Below are positions 29,765-38,133 of a stretch of 56,108 nucleotides of DNA, piece after piece. Where the stretch lies: contig JBDLTZ010000142.1 in the NCBI GenBank assembly GCA_039805565.1, positions 1 through 56,108 of the forward strand. Reading direction: 5' to 3'. The number at the start of each line of letters is the position of its first letter. Position 1 is the first letter of the stretch. This stretch comes from CALJIC01 sp039805565. Lineage in GTDB: Bacteria; Chloroflexota; Chloroflexia; Chloroflexales; Roseiflexaceae. The notes below the pieces were generated by a model, which ran no database searches, was not told the DNA's origin, and saw nothing but the letters and a program-made list of their open reading frames with translations. The position numbers were made by a program, and so were the translations under genes.

Positions 29765-30283
29765 GTGGACCAAGGGCCAGCGATCAACGACCGACGACCG
29801 ACGACCGGAGCGCAAGGGCCGAGGGCCGGCGCGGGAAAGAAACGACCATGGCCACCATCGGTCTTTGGTCATTCGTCCTCGGTCTGGCGCTCCTTCGGCC
29901 TTTGGCCGTTCGTCCTCGGTCTGCTCCTCAGCGGCTGTATGCTCGCCTCGGGGCAGCGCGTGTCCACCGACGCCGGCGAGCAGGCGGGCAACCACAGCAC
30001 GATGTTCGTCAGCGCGGAGGGCGCGGAGGTGCGCTCGCTGTCCACAGGCATCTCGGGCGCCGAGCTGCGCGTGATCATCATCCTCGAGGCTGAGCAGGGC
30101 GAGCTACGCCTGGACATGCTCGACGCCAACGGCGCAGTGGCGCTCAGCGCCCAGAGCCGGCCGGACGAACAGGTCACACGCTCAGGGAGCGTAGCGGTGG
30201 ACGCCGAGGGTGAGCTGCGCTACCGCGTCTCGGCGAGCGGCGCACGCAATGGCGGCTATCAGATTCTGTACCAGCGCCAGTGA
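29765..30283 (+). CDS. Putative lipoprotein with repeat-derived signal region
   Basis: The only in-frame start is the GTG at 29765, giving 172 residues. A lipobox LLLSGC with Cys58 ends a hydrophobic stretch (GLWPFVLGLLLSGC), so the mature protein would be about 115 residues of beta-rich sequence (SGAELRVIIILEAEQGELRL, YRVSASGARNGGYQILYQRQ) on the outer face of the membrane. The first 57 residues are unusually long for a signal peptide and are encoded by tandem and inverted repeats (29788-29922). An N-terminal error or a start outside the standard set cannot be excluded. The function is unknown. Confidence 0.6.
   Translation: MDQGPAINDRRPTTGAQGPRAGAGKKRPWPPSVFGHSSSVWRSFGLWPFVLGLLLSGCMLASGQRVSTDAGEQAGNHSTMFVSAEGAEVRSLSTGISGAELRVIIILEAEQGELRLDMLDANGAVALSAQSRPDEQVTRSGSVAVDAEGELRYRVSASGARNGGYQILYQRQ
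29788..29922. repeat. CGACCGACGACC / TTCGTCCTCGGTCT repeat cluster
   Basis: A run of cgaccga-type units (29788-29807) is followed by roughly complementary sequence, and 22-base direct copies beginning tttggtcattcgtcc at 29864 and tttggccgttcgtcc at 29901 differ at two positions. The cluster covers the start and signal-peptide part of the lipoprotein gene. Confidence 0.75.
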
Positions 30284-30357
30284 ACCACGGACAGGTTTGC
30301 GCCGCGCCATACGCCCCACACAAGGCGGGCGCGGCCAACGGGTGAGGGACTTCATCG

Positions 30358-31695
30358 ATGCGACGCACGCACCAGGACATCCTCGCGCTTGTCGAGCAGC
30401 AGCGAGTCGAGTTCATCAGCCTCCAGTTCACCGATATCGTGGGGATGCTCAAGAACGTAACCATCCCCACGTCTGCGCTGCCGGACTGCCTGGACCACGG
30501 CGTGTGGTTCGATGGCTCAGCGATCCAGGGGTACGGCCCAGAGCGGCGCGAGACCGACATGTACCTGGTGCCTGACGTGGAGACCTACGCGGTCATCCCG
30601 TGGGACGAGGCGTCGGGCTTCAACACAGCCCGCCTGATCTGCGACGTGCTCACGCCCGACGGTAAGCCCTTCGCGGGCGACCCGCGCAATGTCCTCAAGC
30701 GCGCCGTAGACGACGCCGCCCAGATGGGCTTTGTCTACCAGGTTGGGCCGGAGATGGAGTTCTTCCTCCTGCGCACCGACGAGGCCGGCAAGCCGGCGCT
30801 TGAGCCGCACGACGTGGCAGGCTACTTCGACGCCACCACCGACGCCGCCACTCACGTGCGCCGGCGGATGGTGCGGGCGCTCTCGGCGTTTGGCATCGAG
30901 GTGGAGCAGACCCACCACGAGGGCGCGCTCGGCCAGCACGAGATCGACCTGCGCCACGGGCCGGCGCTGCGCATGGCCGACAACACCGTGACCTTCCGCA
31001 CCACGCTCAAGGCGGTGGCGCAGTCGCTCAACCTGTACGCCTCTTTTATGCCGAAGCCGATCGCCGGCATGAATGGCAACGGCATGCACGTCCACCAGAG
31101 CCTGGCCGACGCCCGCACGGGGCAGAGCGCCTTCTACGACCCGTCTGACCCATACGGCCTCTCGCGGACCGCGCGCCACTTCATCGCCGGGCTGCTGGCC
31201 CACGCCCAGGGCATGAGCGCCGTACTGGCGCCGCTGGTCAACTCCTACAAGCGGCTAGTCCAGGGCTATGAGGCGCCGGTGTACCTGATGTGGGGTCGCA
31301 CGAACCGCGCCGCCCTGGTGCGGGTGCCGCGCATCCACGCCGGCCGGCCGCAGACCACCCGCGTGGAGCTGCGCTGCCCGGACCCCTCGTGCAACCCCTA
31401 CCTGGCCTACGCGGTGATGCTGGCGGCGGGCCTGGACGGGATCCGGCGCGAGCTGCCGCTGCCGAGCCCGGTGGAGGAGGACCTGTTCGAGGTAGACCCG
31501 CGGGCGCGGCAGTTCGACGTGCTGCCGGCCTCGCTCGGCGAAGCGCTCGACGCACTCCAGCGGGATGAGGTGGTGTGCGCCGCCCTCGGCCCGCACGTCC
31601 TCGAGCGGTTCGTGGAGTCCAAGAAGCGCGAGTGGGACGCGTACCGCATCTTCGTGAGCCAGTGGGAGCTCGAACGATACCTTCCCGTCTACTAA
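30358..31695 (+). CDS. glnA: Type I glutamine synthetase, short alpha-like form
   Basis: A 445-residue GS forming glutamine from glutamate, ammonia and ATP. Active-site motifs are intact: FDGSAI, VGPEMEFFL, GQHEIDLRHG, NGNGMHVHQSL, NSYKRLVQGYEAP and RVELRCPDPSCNPYLA. The adenylylation loop of GSI-beta (with a Tyr in an NLYDLPPE-like motif) and its 25-residue insert are absent, so control by GlnE is not expected; GSI-alpha enzymes are held by feedback and protein partners instead. The ATG at 30358 has no strong ribosome site. The gene is followed by a long hairpin starting at the stop codon. Confidence 0.93.
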   Translation: MRRTHQDILALVEQQRVEFISLQFTDIVGMLKNVTIPTSALPDCLDHGVWFDGSAIQGYGPERRETDMYLVPDVETYAVIPWDEASGFNTARLICDVLTPDGKPFAGDPRNVLKRAVDDAAQMGFVYQVGPEMEFFLLRTDEAGKPALEPHDVAGYFDATTDAATHVRRRMVRALSAFGIEVEQTHHEGALGQHEIDLRHGPALRMADNTVTFRTTLKAVAQSLNLYASFMPKPIAGMNGNGMHVHQSLADARTGQSAFYDPSDPYGLSRTARHFIAGLLAHAQGMSAVLAPLVNSYKRLVQGYEAPVYLMWGRTNRAALVRVPRIHAGRPQTTRVELRCPDPSCNPYLAYAVMLAAGLDGIRRELPLPSPVEEDLFEVDPRARQFDVLPASLGEALDALQRDEVVCAALGPHVLERFVESKKREWDAYRIFVSQWELERYLPVY

Positions 31696-31761
31696 GTACT
31701 GAGTGCTGCGTGCTGAGGGGCGCGGGTGATACTCGGAACTCAGCACGCAGCACTCGGCACT
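31695..31761. terminator. Long inverted repeat after glnA built from CAGCACT-type heptamers
   Basis: Arms of 23 bases (31695-31717 and 31739-31761) pair with two mismatches around a 21-base loop. The arms are made of gagtgct/gcgtgct heptamers. It lies at the glnA stop and just before the next gene, where it can end or attenuate transcription, although no T-run follows. Confidence 0.65.
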
Positions 31762-31770
31762 GGAGAGTCT

Positions 31771-33207
31771 TTGGCTGAGCACGCACAACCCACACCCAAG
31801 AGACGCATCCGCCCCGAGACGAGCGCGTGGATCACGCTGCTGACGTTCTTTGTGGTGTTCTGCACTCTGGTGGCGGGCGCCGGCTGGTGGGGCTGGACCT
31901 ACTACTCGACGGCTATGATTCCGCGCGGCGGCGGGCTGCTCCGCGGCCACGTAAACGCCGGAGTGACGCTCCAGGCCCGCGGCCAGCTTGCCCCCGAGAG
32001 CCTCGAGCGCCCGCCTGCCGACCGCGACCCCTGCCTCGGACAGCAGGACGTCTGCCAGTACGTAGACGAGGGCTACCACATCCGGACGAAGCGCGAGGCC
32101 GGCTACGGCCCTGTGGCGTCGCTCGTGCTGCCGGATCAGACGCACATTCAGCTCTGGGCACATCCCACCGGCGCTGACCTAGGCGTCGAGAAGTACCGCG
32201 TCACCCGCTGGACCGACCGCCGCCAGGAGGTGGTGATCCGTCATACCTCCGGGTACGCCCGCTACGACATCGCCAATAACCAGCCATACCACGACGTCTA
32301 CTACACTGTCGAGACGGATGTGGGCGTGCGGATCAAGCTCGCCCCAGGCGGCAGCTACAGCATCAACGTCCCCAACACCGAGCCCGGCCACCTGGCGCCC
32401 ACCACACGCGGCAAGAGCCCCCTGCTGGTAGAGGTGGCCGCCCGCCGCGGCAGCGCCGTGGTCGAGAGCGGCGAGCAGCGCGTGATGATGGACGAGACCG
32501 AGCTGGTGCAGGTGGCCTCGGGCGGGGCGATCGAGGGGCCGACCGAGGCGTCGTGGGACCTGATCGCCGACGGCGACTTCCATCTGTACCAGGCGCAGGG
32601 GCGCTACCTGCCCGGCTCGGGGTCGCTCACCTGGGAGCAGTTCTGGGACCCGGTGGCGGGCGACATGACCACCGCTGAGCAGAACGGCCGCTTCCACGTG
32701 GTAGAGACCTGCCGCCCGGAGACGCCCGACCTCTGCACCCCCGCGAACCAGATTCTGGTGGGTCAGATCCGACGCGACGGTGACCAGCAGCGACCGTTCG
32801 CCAACGGTATCCAGCAGCAGCTCGACGCCGACGTGTCGGAGTTCACCTCGCTGCGCTTCAGCGCCTGGGTGCGCGTGCTCGTCCAATCGGTGCCGGAGGC
32901 GGGGATTGCAGGCTCGGAGTGTCCGGTGCTGATCACGATCAAGTACAAGCCCACCAGCCCCACCGACCAGGAGCAGCAGCGGCTGCTGTGCGTCTACGTG
33001 GACCAGGATAACTCCCCTTCCACGCAGGCGACCGGGGAGTTCCTCTACCGCCCCGTCCCCCAGTTCCAGTGGTACCGCCTGGACGTGGAGCTGCGCGACG
33101 ACGCGATCCTGCGCCAGGCGCGATACCTCCAGCTCATCCGCATCGAGGCCCGCGGCCACGACTACCTCTCTGAGATCACCGACATCTCTCTGACTGGAAG
33201 GCAGTAG
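31771..33207 (+). CDS. Membrane-anchored extracytoplasmic protein, function unknown
   Basis: About 478 residues from the TTG at 31771 (TGGAGAG upstream); a GTG at 31726 lies inside the repeat and is less likely. After a basic cytoplasmic stub there is one membrane segment (WITLLTFFVVFCTLVAGAGW), and the rest is outside. Residues of about 150-260 have a FecR-like alternating beta pattern (VRIKLAPGGSYSINVPNTE, VEVAARRGSAVVESGEQ). The C-terminal 200 residues resemble a jelly-roll or carbohydrate-binding fold, with paired Cys (CRPETPDLC). Surface sensing or binding is inferred only. It ends 3 bases before acpS. Confidence 0.7.
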   Translation: MAEHAQPTPKRRIRPETSAWITLLTFFVVFCTLVAGAGWWGWTYYSTAMIPRGGGLLRGHVNAGVTLQARGQLAPESLERPPADRDPCLGQQDVCQYVDEGYHIRTKREAGYGPVASLVLPDQTHIQLWAHPTGADLGVEKYRVTRWTDRRQEVVIRHTSGYARYDIANNQPYHDVYYTVETDVGVRIKLAPGGSYSINVPNTEPGHLAPTTRGKSPLLVEVAARRGSAVVESGEQRVMMDETELVQVASGGAIEGPTEASWDLIADGDFHLYQAQGRYLPGSGSLTWEQFWDPVAGDMTTAEQNGRFHVVETCRPETPDLCTPANQILVGQIRRDGDQQRPFANGIQQQLDADVSEFTSLRFSAWVRVLVQSVPEAGIAGSECPVLITIKYKPTSPTDQEQQRLLCVYVDQDNSPSTQATGEFLYRPVPQFQWYRLDVELRDDAILRQARYLQLIRIEARGHDYLSEITDISLTGRQ

Positions 33208-33210
33208 GCG

Positions 33211-33612
33211 GTGCTCTATACGGGCGTGGACATCGTCGAAGTGGCCCGGATCGAGCGAGCCGCCGAGCGCTGGGGCGAGCGATTCCTGCGGCGCATCTAC
33301 ACCGCAGCCGAGCTCGCCGCCTACGCGAGACGCCCGGCCTCGCTCGCGGCGCGCTGGGCCGCCAAGGAGGCGGTGGGCAAGCTGCTGGGCGTGGGACTGC
33401 GCGGGCTTGGTGGGGACCACGGCGGCGCGGCGCTCCAGTGGACCGACGTTGAGGTTCTGAGCGACCCAGATGGGCGGCCGGCGCTCACGCTGCACGGCGG
33501 CGCCGCGGCCCGCGCACGCGCGCTGGGACTGGGCGAGATCGCCGTGAGCCTCTCCCACACCCGCGAGCACGCGATGGCGTTCGCGGTGGCGATCACGAGT
33601 GCCGAGTCATGA
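33211..33612 (+). CDS. acpS: Holo-[acyl-carrier-protein] synthase
   Basis: A 133-residue phosphopantetheinyl transferase that activates acyl carrier protein from CoA. The signature residues are present: GVDIVEVARIER at the start (Mg2+-binding Asp), the IYTAAELAAY stretch, RWAAKEAVGKLLG with the catalytic Glu-Ala pair, and the late VSLSHTREHAMAFA. It starts at a GTG 3 bases after the previous stop, indicating coupling. Its last codons run into the start of a heptamer repeat tract. Confidence 0.93.
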   Translation: MLYTGVDIVEVARIERAAERWGERFLRRIYTAAELAAYARRPASLAARWAAKEAVGKLLGVGLRGLGGDHGGAALQWTDVEVLSDPDGRPALTLHGGAAARARALGLGEIAVSLSHTREHAMAFAVAITSAES

Positions 33613-33633
33613 GTTTCGAGTCTTGAGGGACCG

Positions 33634-33696
33634 GCACTCAGCACTCAGCACTCAGCACTCAGCACTCAGCGCTCAGCGCTCAGCACTCAGCACTCA
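33634..33696. repeat. GCACTCA heptamer array (nine units) between acpS and a hydrolase gene
   Basis: Nine consecutive 7-base units: gcactca seven times with two gcgctca in the middle. The right end runs into the convergent hydrolase gene and encodes its last residues and stop (33680). The units share the CAGC-x-x-T frame with the gttcagc repeats elsewhere in the window. Confidence 0.9.
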
Positions 33697-34618
33697 GAAA
33701 CCTCAGGATCTCCCCCGACACCTCCGCCGCCCGCTCCTCGTGCGGCAGATGCCCCACCCCCTCCAGCACCCGCAGCCGAGCGTCCGGCAGCAGCCGGGCC
33801 AGGCGCTCCCCCTCTTTTGGTGGGAATACTGTGTCGCGCGCCCCCCACAGCAGCAGCGTGGGGTGTGTCACCGCACTCAGGCGACCGGGCAGCGGCGCAC
33901 CGTCGTCTTTGGGCGAGCGCGCCTGCCAGACCTGCGACTCAACCGAGCCGCGGACGTGCAGCGGTGCGATGTAGCCTGCTGCGGCCTCCTCGGTGAGCCA
34001 CGCGTCGGAGCCGCTCAGCGAGCGCAGGCCCACGGGCACCAGAGGCGGCGCGAGCGAGTAGAATGCGAGCGCGTGCCCGACGAGCGGCAGACCCACCACC
34101 GCAGCGATCGGTGGCCGCTCGGTGGTGAAGGCCTCGGGGCAGATCAGGGTGAGCGAGCGAACCCGCGCCGGCGCGGCGAGAGCGACGTGCATGGCGACGC
34201 GCCCGCCGAACGAGTGGCCGACGATGTGCGCCGCGCCGACGCCGAGCGCATCGATGGCCTCCAGCACCAGCGCTGCCTGCCGGTCGGTGGAATAGACTGG
34301 GCCGGCCACACGCTCGGAGCCGCCGTAGCCGAGCTGGTCCACCGTGACAACGCGGAACCCGGCGGCGGAGAGAGCCTGGCGCTGGGCGCGCCACGAGAAG
34401 GCCCACGACGCGAAGCCGTGCACCAGCACCACCGGCGAGCCATCGCGCGGACCTTCATCGGTGTAGTGCAGCTCGTAGCCGCCGGCGCGGAGGAAGCGCT
34501 GCGCGCCCGGGATCTCGCGCGGGCTGAGGCGCTCGCGCAGGGGGGTCAGTGCCAGCGGGGCCAGAACACCGGCCGTGGCGAGGGTCGCCAGAGCTGCAGC
34601 TACGGAAACTGCTTTCAT
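33680..34618 (-). CDS. Alpha/beta-fold hydrolase with N-terminal membrane or signal segment
   Basis: A 312-residue hydrolase. The N-terminus (VSVAAALATLATAGVLAPL) is a signal or anchor. The fold shows VVLVHGFASW (oxyanion), GHSFGG (Ser nucleophile), LLLWGARDTVFP (Asp) and EGVGHLPHEE (His), so it should be active. A lid lies around residues 160-225. Esterase, epoxide hydrolase or lipase-like activity is possible; the substrate is not evident. The last residues (LSAEC) are encoded by the heptamer array, so the original stop may have been replaced. Confidence 0.88.
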   Translation of the reverse strand: MKAVSVAAALATLATAGVLAPLALTPLRERLSPREIPGAQRFLRAGGYELHYTDEGPRDGSPVVLVHGFASWAFSWRAQRQALSAAGFRVVTVDQLGYGGSERVAGPVYSTDRQAALVLEAIDALGVGAAHIVGHSFGGRVAMHVALAAPARVRSLTLICPEAFTTERPPIAAVVGLPLVGHALAFYSLAPPLVPVGLRSLSGSDAWLTEEAAAGYIAPLHVRGSVESQVWQARSPKDDGAPLPGRLSAVTHPTLLLWGARDTVFPPKEGERLARLLPDARLRVLEGVGHLPHEERAAEVSGEILRFLSAEC

Positions 34619-34731
34619 CGGTTAACGATCCCTTAACAGTGCGTTGAAGTCCCGATAATCCAGAACAGGTACAGTGCTATAGAGAATATCGGGTCCTCCG
34701 GACTAACAACGCTTTGAGGCAGGGAGGTCAC

Positions 34732-35040
34732 GTGCGTGCGGGAAACCCCAGACCAGAGCCACCGCGAACGGTGCAGGCGCTGGAGCATCTGCTCGTTGAC
34801 GGCTGGCAGATCGAGCCGCCGGTGATCGGGCGGATCTCGTGGACGCCGCGCGAGAGCGGCGAGCTCGACTACCACTTCATCATCGTGCGGCGGGCGCAGC
34901 GCAGCCTGGTGGTACTCCCCGGAAGCGACGAGCTGCGCGCCTTCTGCGCCGCCCTCGACCTCACCGTAGCGCTACCAGCGGCGGAGGCGAGCCGACCCAG
35001 CCGGCGCCTCACCCTCAAAGCGCCGTCGCACTCATCGTAG
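34732..35040 (+). CDS. Small hypothetical protein
   Basis: A 102-residue protein with an even mix of strand-like and charged segments (DGWQIEPPVIGRISWTPRES, YHFIIVRRAQRSLVVLPGSD) and no signal or membrane segment. The GTG at 34732 follows GGGAGG at a good distance, which supports translation. It is divergent from the hydrolase and converges on the MFS gene. I do not recognise the family. Confidence 0.6.
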   Translation: MRAGNPRPEPPRTVQALEHLLVDGWQIEPPVIGRISWTPRESGELDYHFIIVRRAQRSLVVLPGSDELRAFCAALDLTVALPAAEASRPSRRLTLKAPSHSS

Positions 35041-35043
35041 CGC

Positions 35044-35060
35044 GCGGCCGTCACGGCCGC
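35044..35060. terminator. Palindrome between converging genes
   Basis: Arms gcggccgt (35044-35051) and acggccgc (35053-35060) are perfect with one central base. It overlaps the stop of the MFS gene and lies directly after the small hypothetical gene. There is no T-run, so a terminator role is tentative. Confidence 0.35.
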
Positions 35061-36508
35061 CGTACCTCATTAAGGCGCGTGGTGGCAGCGAGGCCGAGTA
35101 GCGCCAGCGCGGCGCCGACTGCGAAGGCCCCGCCATAACCGAGGAGCGCCACGATCCACCCACCGGCCACCGGCACCAGTGCCCCCGCGCCCAGGATCGT
35201 GTTCGCCAGCCCCATATAGGTAGGGCGCTCGTCCTCAGGCACCACCTCGAGCAGGTAGGTCATCCCGGCGATTGCCATGCCGTCGTTGGCCGCCCCCACC
35301 AGCAAGAACACCACCCCGAGCACTATCGTGAGCGCGAGCTCGCCGAGCCCGAGGCCGCGCACGGCGGCGGGGCCAGCGATCATCAGCGCCGGGGCCAGGG
35401 CGATCAGCGAGCCCGCGATCAGCATCAGGCGGCGGTTGCCCTGCCGGTCACTCACGCGGCTCCACACCAGGTTCGAGAGCGCGGCGGAGAGCGCCCAGGC
35501 GGCCACGAACGCGCCGGCCACACTCTTTGGCAGGCCGAGGGACTCGGTGGCGTAGATGATATAGAACGGCTCGGCGATCTGGCCGGTGCGGATGAGCAGC
35601 CGGGCAATGATGAACCAGCGGTAGTTGCGGTTGCCGCGCAGCAGCTCGGGCGCCCGGCGTAGCCCCTCGGTGAGGCGCAGCGCCGGGCCGAGGCGCAGCT
35701 GGGGCGGCTCGCGCACCAGGGCGAAACTGCCGATGCCGACGGAGAAGCAGAGCAGGCTGAGGAACGCCAGCGCGCCGAAGTTGGCCGGGAAGGGGAGCGG
35801 CCCGCCCTCGCCGAGCAGCCAGCGCACCAGCGTGCCGCCGAGCACGAACGTGAGCAGCCCGGCCACGAGCTGGCGCGTGCCGAAGAAGCTGCCGCGCCGC
35901 TGGGGCGGGATGACCTTCCCGACGATGTCCTGGAACGTGAGCGCCGTGATCCCGCCGAGGAAGGTGAAGGCCCCGAAACCGAGCACGACGAGCGTTAGGG
36001 CGAGCGGCTGCGGCAGGGCGGTGGAGGCGAAGATCGCGGCGGTGAGCGCCGCCCAGACCAGCAGCCGTATCCCGCCGAAGAGCCGGTAGACCGGCAGCTT
36101 GTACGCGCGGCCCTGGATACGCCCGCTGACGATCAGCTGCGGCAACAGGTAGCCCGCCATCTGGATGGCCGGCAGGCTACCGACCAGCGTGAGCGAGCCG
36201 CCGAGCTGGCGGATCAGCAACGAGAGCACCAGGCCAGGGCTGGCGAGCGACTCGCCCAGGCCGAAGCTGATGCCGTTCGCAACCCCAAGGCGGTAATTGC
36301 GGCGCGTAGCGTGCGACCCGAGGGTCGAGGACTGAGTGCTGTGCGCTGAGTCTTGAGGCCCGAGTGCTGAGTGCTCAGTGCTGTGTGCTGCGTCTTGAGA
36401 GCCGGGGGCTGGAGGAGGAGTGGCATGTGCGGGCGAGGCGCCGGCGGTGGCTGCGTCGTCGTCAGGAGCGTGCCCGGGGATTGCGGAGTCGTGTGGTGTG
36501 GGGGGCAT
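35051..36508 (-). CDS. MFS-type transporter with repeat-encoded N-terminal extension
   Basis: About 485 residues from the ATG at 36508; the frame is open further upstream. Twelve hydrophobic segments follow a non-conserved Pro/Ser/His-rich leader of about 70 residues. The membrane part starts near NYRLGVANGISFGLGESLA, and a loop motif SRVSDRQGNRRLM resembles the MFS motif A between segments 6/7 and 8. The leader includes AAHSTEHSALGPQDSAHSTQ, which is heptamer-repeat translation. The substrate is unknown. If translation begins nearer the first membrane segment, no ordinary start codon is obvious, so the repeats may really be translated. Confidence 0.8.
   Translation of the reverse strand: MPPTPHDSAIPGHAPDDDAATAGASPAHATPPPAPGSQDAAHSTEHSALGPQDSAHSTQSSTLGSHATRRNYRLGVANGISFGLGESLASPGLVLSLLIRQLGGSLTLVGSLPAIQMAGYLLPQLIVSGRIQGRAYKLPVYRLFGGIRLLVWAALTAAIFASTALPQPLALTLVVLGFGAFTFLGGITALTFQDIVGKVIPPQRRGSFFGTRQLVAGLLTFVLGGTLVRWLLGEGGPLPFPANFGALAFLSLLCFSVGIGSFALVREPPQLRLGPALRLTEGLRRAPELLRGNRNYRWFIIARLLIRTGQIAEPFYIIYATESLGLPKSVAGAFVAAWALSAALSNLVWSRVSDRQGNRRLMLIAGSLIALAPALMIAGPAAVRGLGLGELALTIVLGVVFLLVGAANDGMAIAGMTYLLEVVPEDERPTYMGLANTILGAGALVPVAGGWIVALLGYGGAFAVGAALALLGLAATTRLNEVRRP
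36329..36398. repeat. GAGTGCT heptamer tract in the 5' coding part of the MFS gene
   Basis: Variants such as ctgagtgctgtgcgctgagt and cgagtgctgagtgctcagtg are repeated with ttgaggcccgag spacers. Both orientations occur, so hairpins are possible. The tract is in frame in the transporter gene. Confidence 0.75.
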
Positions 36509-36638
36509 GGAAGATCCGGCTGAAGATGCCAGCGGCATCGCTTTCGACAGATACTGCACCGTCGAGATGATAACACAGCTAAGGGCGACCGCAGGTGCTG
36601 CGGCCGCCCTCACAGAAGCATCGCGCCACGCCCGCGCC

Positions 36639-38009
36639 TCACACGGAGCGCTCAGAGGTCCCGTTCACGAGGAACTTCTGGAACTGGTCGGCAATCAGCG
36701 GCGGGAGCTTGCCGTTGATGAACGTCCCATCCGCCTCATAGCGCTCCTCGTCCACGACGCCGCGCTGGTGCCAGAGCGCCAGCAGGTCGTTGCGGTTGTA
36801 GGGGATGAAGGCGTGGACACGGTCCATATCAAGCGCGAGGTTGCTCTCCACGCGTCGGAGAAGCACATCAACTCCCCAGCTCTTAGCAGCGGAGACAGCG
36901 ATGTAATCCGCCGGCAGCCCAAGCTCAGCGGCCATGCGCCCGATCTCATCCTGATGCACGCCCTGGAGCTGGTCCACCTTGTTCAGCACCGTGAGCATGG
37001 GCCGGTCGTCGGCCTTCAGCTCGTGAAGGGTATCGAGCACCGTCTGCGTCTGCTGCTCGGCGTTGGGGTGAGTGATGTCGAGCACGTGCAGCAGCAGGTC
37101 GGCCTCGCGGATCTCCTCGAGGGTGGCGCGGAAGGCAGCCACAAGCTGCGTCGGCAGCTTCTGGATGAAGCCGACGGTGTCGGTGAGCAGCATGTGCTGG
37201 CCGCCGGGGAGCTCAACCTGGCGCGTGGTCGGGTCGAGCGTGGCGAACAGGCGGTCCTCGGCGCGCACATCGGCGCCAGCCAGGGCATTGAGCAGGGTGG
37301 ATTTGCCGGCGTTGGTGTAGCCGACGAGCGCCACCACCGGCACGCCGGACTTACGGCGGCGGGCGCGATGCAGCTCGCGCTGGCGGTGGATGTCATCGAT
37401 CTGCTGCTCGAGCCAGGCGATGCGCCGGCCGATGATCCGGCGGTCGACCTCGAGCTGGGTTTCACCAGGGCCACGGAGGCCCACGACACCACCGGCCGAG
37501 CCGCCGCCGCCTCCGGCCTGGCGCTCGAGGTGGGTCCAGGCGCGACGCAAACGGGGCAGCAGGTACTTGTACTGCGCCAGCTCAACCTGCACACGGCCCT
37601 CGTGGGTGCGGGCGTGCTTCGCGAAGATATCCAGAATAAGTGTGGTGCGGTCGATCACCCGCCGCTGGATCAGTTCCTCGACGTTGCGTGTCTGGCCGGG
37701 GGTGAGCTCGTCGTCGAACACGACAACATCGTACTTAAGCTCATCCTTCAGCGCCGCAACCTCCTCAACTTTGCCGGGGCCGATGAAGTGCTTGGGGAAT
37801 GGCTGCTTCAGGCGCTGGTAGGTGCTGCCGACAACCTCGAGGCCGGCGGTGTTGCACAGCAGGTGCAGCTCGCGCAGCGAGTCCTCCGCGCGCCAGGCGC
37901 TGCGGCCGCCGGTAAGCTCGGCGCCGACGAGGAACGCGCGTTCGCGGGGCGCCTTCGTCTCGTACAGCTTCTTGCCGTCGACGGTGGTCGTTACGGTGTG
38001 CTCTGCGAT
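36639..38009 (-). CDS. hflX: GTPase HflX (ribosome-splitting factor)
   Basis: About 456 residues from an apparent ATC start at 38009. The HflX N-domain (APRERAFLVGAEL, HFIGPGKVEEV, FDDELTPGQTRNVEE), Gly-rich linker (RQAGGGGGSAGG, GPGETQLEVDRR) and G domain (GYTNAGKST, DTVGFIQKLP, NKVD) are clear. HflX binds the 50S subunit and splits stalled ribosomes. The ATC is chosen because AAGGAGC lies seven bases upstream and there is no ATG, GTG or TTG between the leader hairpin and the conserved domain. Canonical starts exist only further upstream (38186), at or before the promoter. A sequencing error at the start is the alternative. Confidence 0.85.
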   Translation of the reverse strand: MAEHTVTTTVDGKKLYETKAPRERAFLVGAELTGGRSAWRAEDSLRELHLLCNTAGLEVVGSTYQRLKQPFPKHFIGPGKVEEVAALKDELKYDVVVFDDELTPGQTRNVEELIQRRVIDRTTLILDIFAKHARTHEGRVQVELAQYKYLLPRLRRAWTHLERQAGGGGGSAGGVVGLRGPGETQLEVDRRIIGRRIAWLEQQIDDIHRQRELHRARRRKSGVPVVALVGYTNAGKSTLLNALAGADVRAEDRLFATLDPTTRQVELPGGQHMLLTDTVGFIQKLPTQLVAAFRATLEEIREADLLLHVLDITHPNAEQQTQTVLDTLHELKADDRPMLTVLNKVDQLQGVHQDEIGRMAAELGLPADYIAVSAAKSWGVDVLLRRVESNLALDMDRVHAFIPYNRNDLLALWHQRGVVDEERYEADGTFINGKLPPLIADQFQKFLVNGTSERSV

Positions 38010-38027
38010 GGTCTGGGCTCCTTCCAG

Positions 38028-38064
38028 AAAACCAAAACGCGCTCCGACAACTCGTCGGGGCGCG
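38028..38064 (-). promoter_or_regulatory. Terminator-like leader hairpin (possible attenuator) of hflX
   Basis: On the minus strand an 11-pair stem (38054-38064 with 38038-38048, one G-T pair) with a 5-base loop is followed by TTTTGGTTTT (about 38037-38028). This has the form of an intrinsic terminator, yet it lies inside the predicted hflX leader and directly before the ribosome site AAGGAGC (38017-38023). No leader peptide with a standard start is visible. Confidence 0.6.
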
Positions 38065-38133
38065 CTACGGCGAGTGCCGTCTTGTATGCTATCTCGTGGA
38101 CCGGCCCCGGCGCCGTGTTGTCTGCGTGCGATA

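Noticed and set aside
29848..30093. Alternative protein starting at the ATG at 29848
   Set aside because: It runs in another frame through the lipoprotein gene, becomes Arg-rich, and loses any hydrophobic logic after the repeat.
33634..33696. CRISPR array
   Set aside because: The units are 7 bases long and contiguous, with no spacers and no cas genes; it is a simple tandem repeat.
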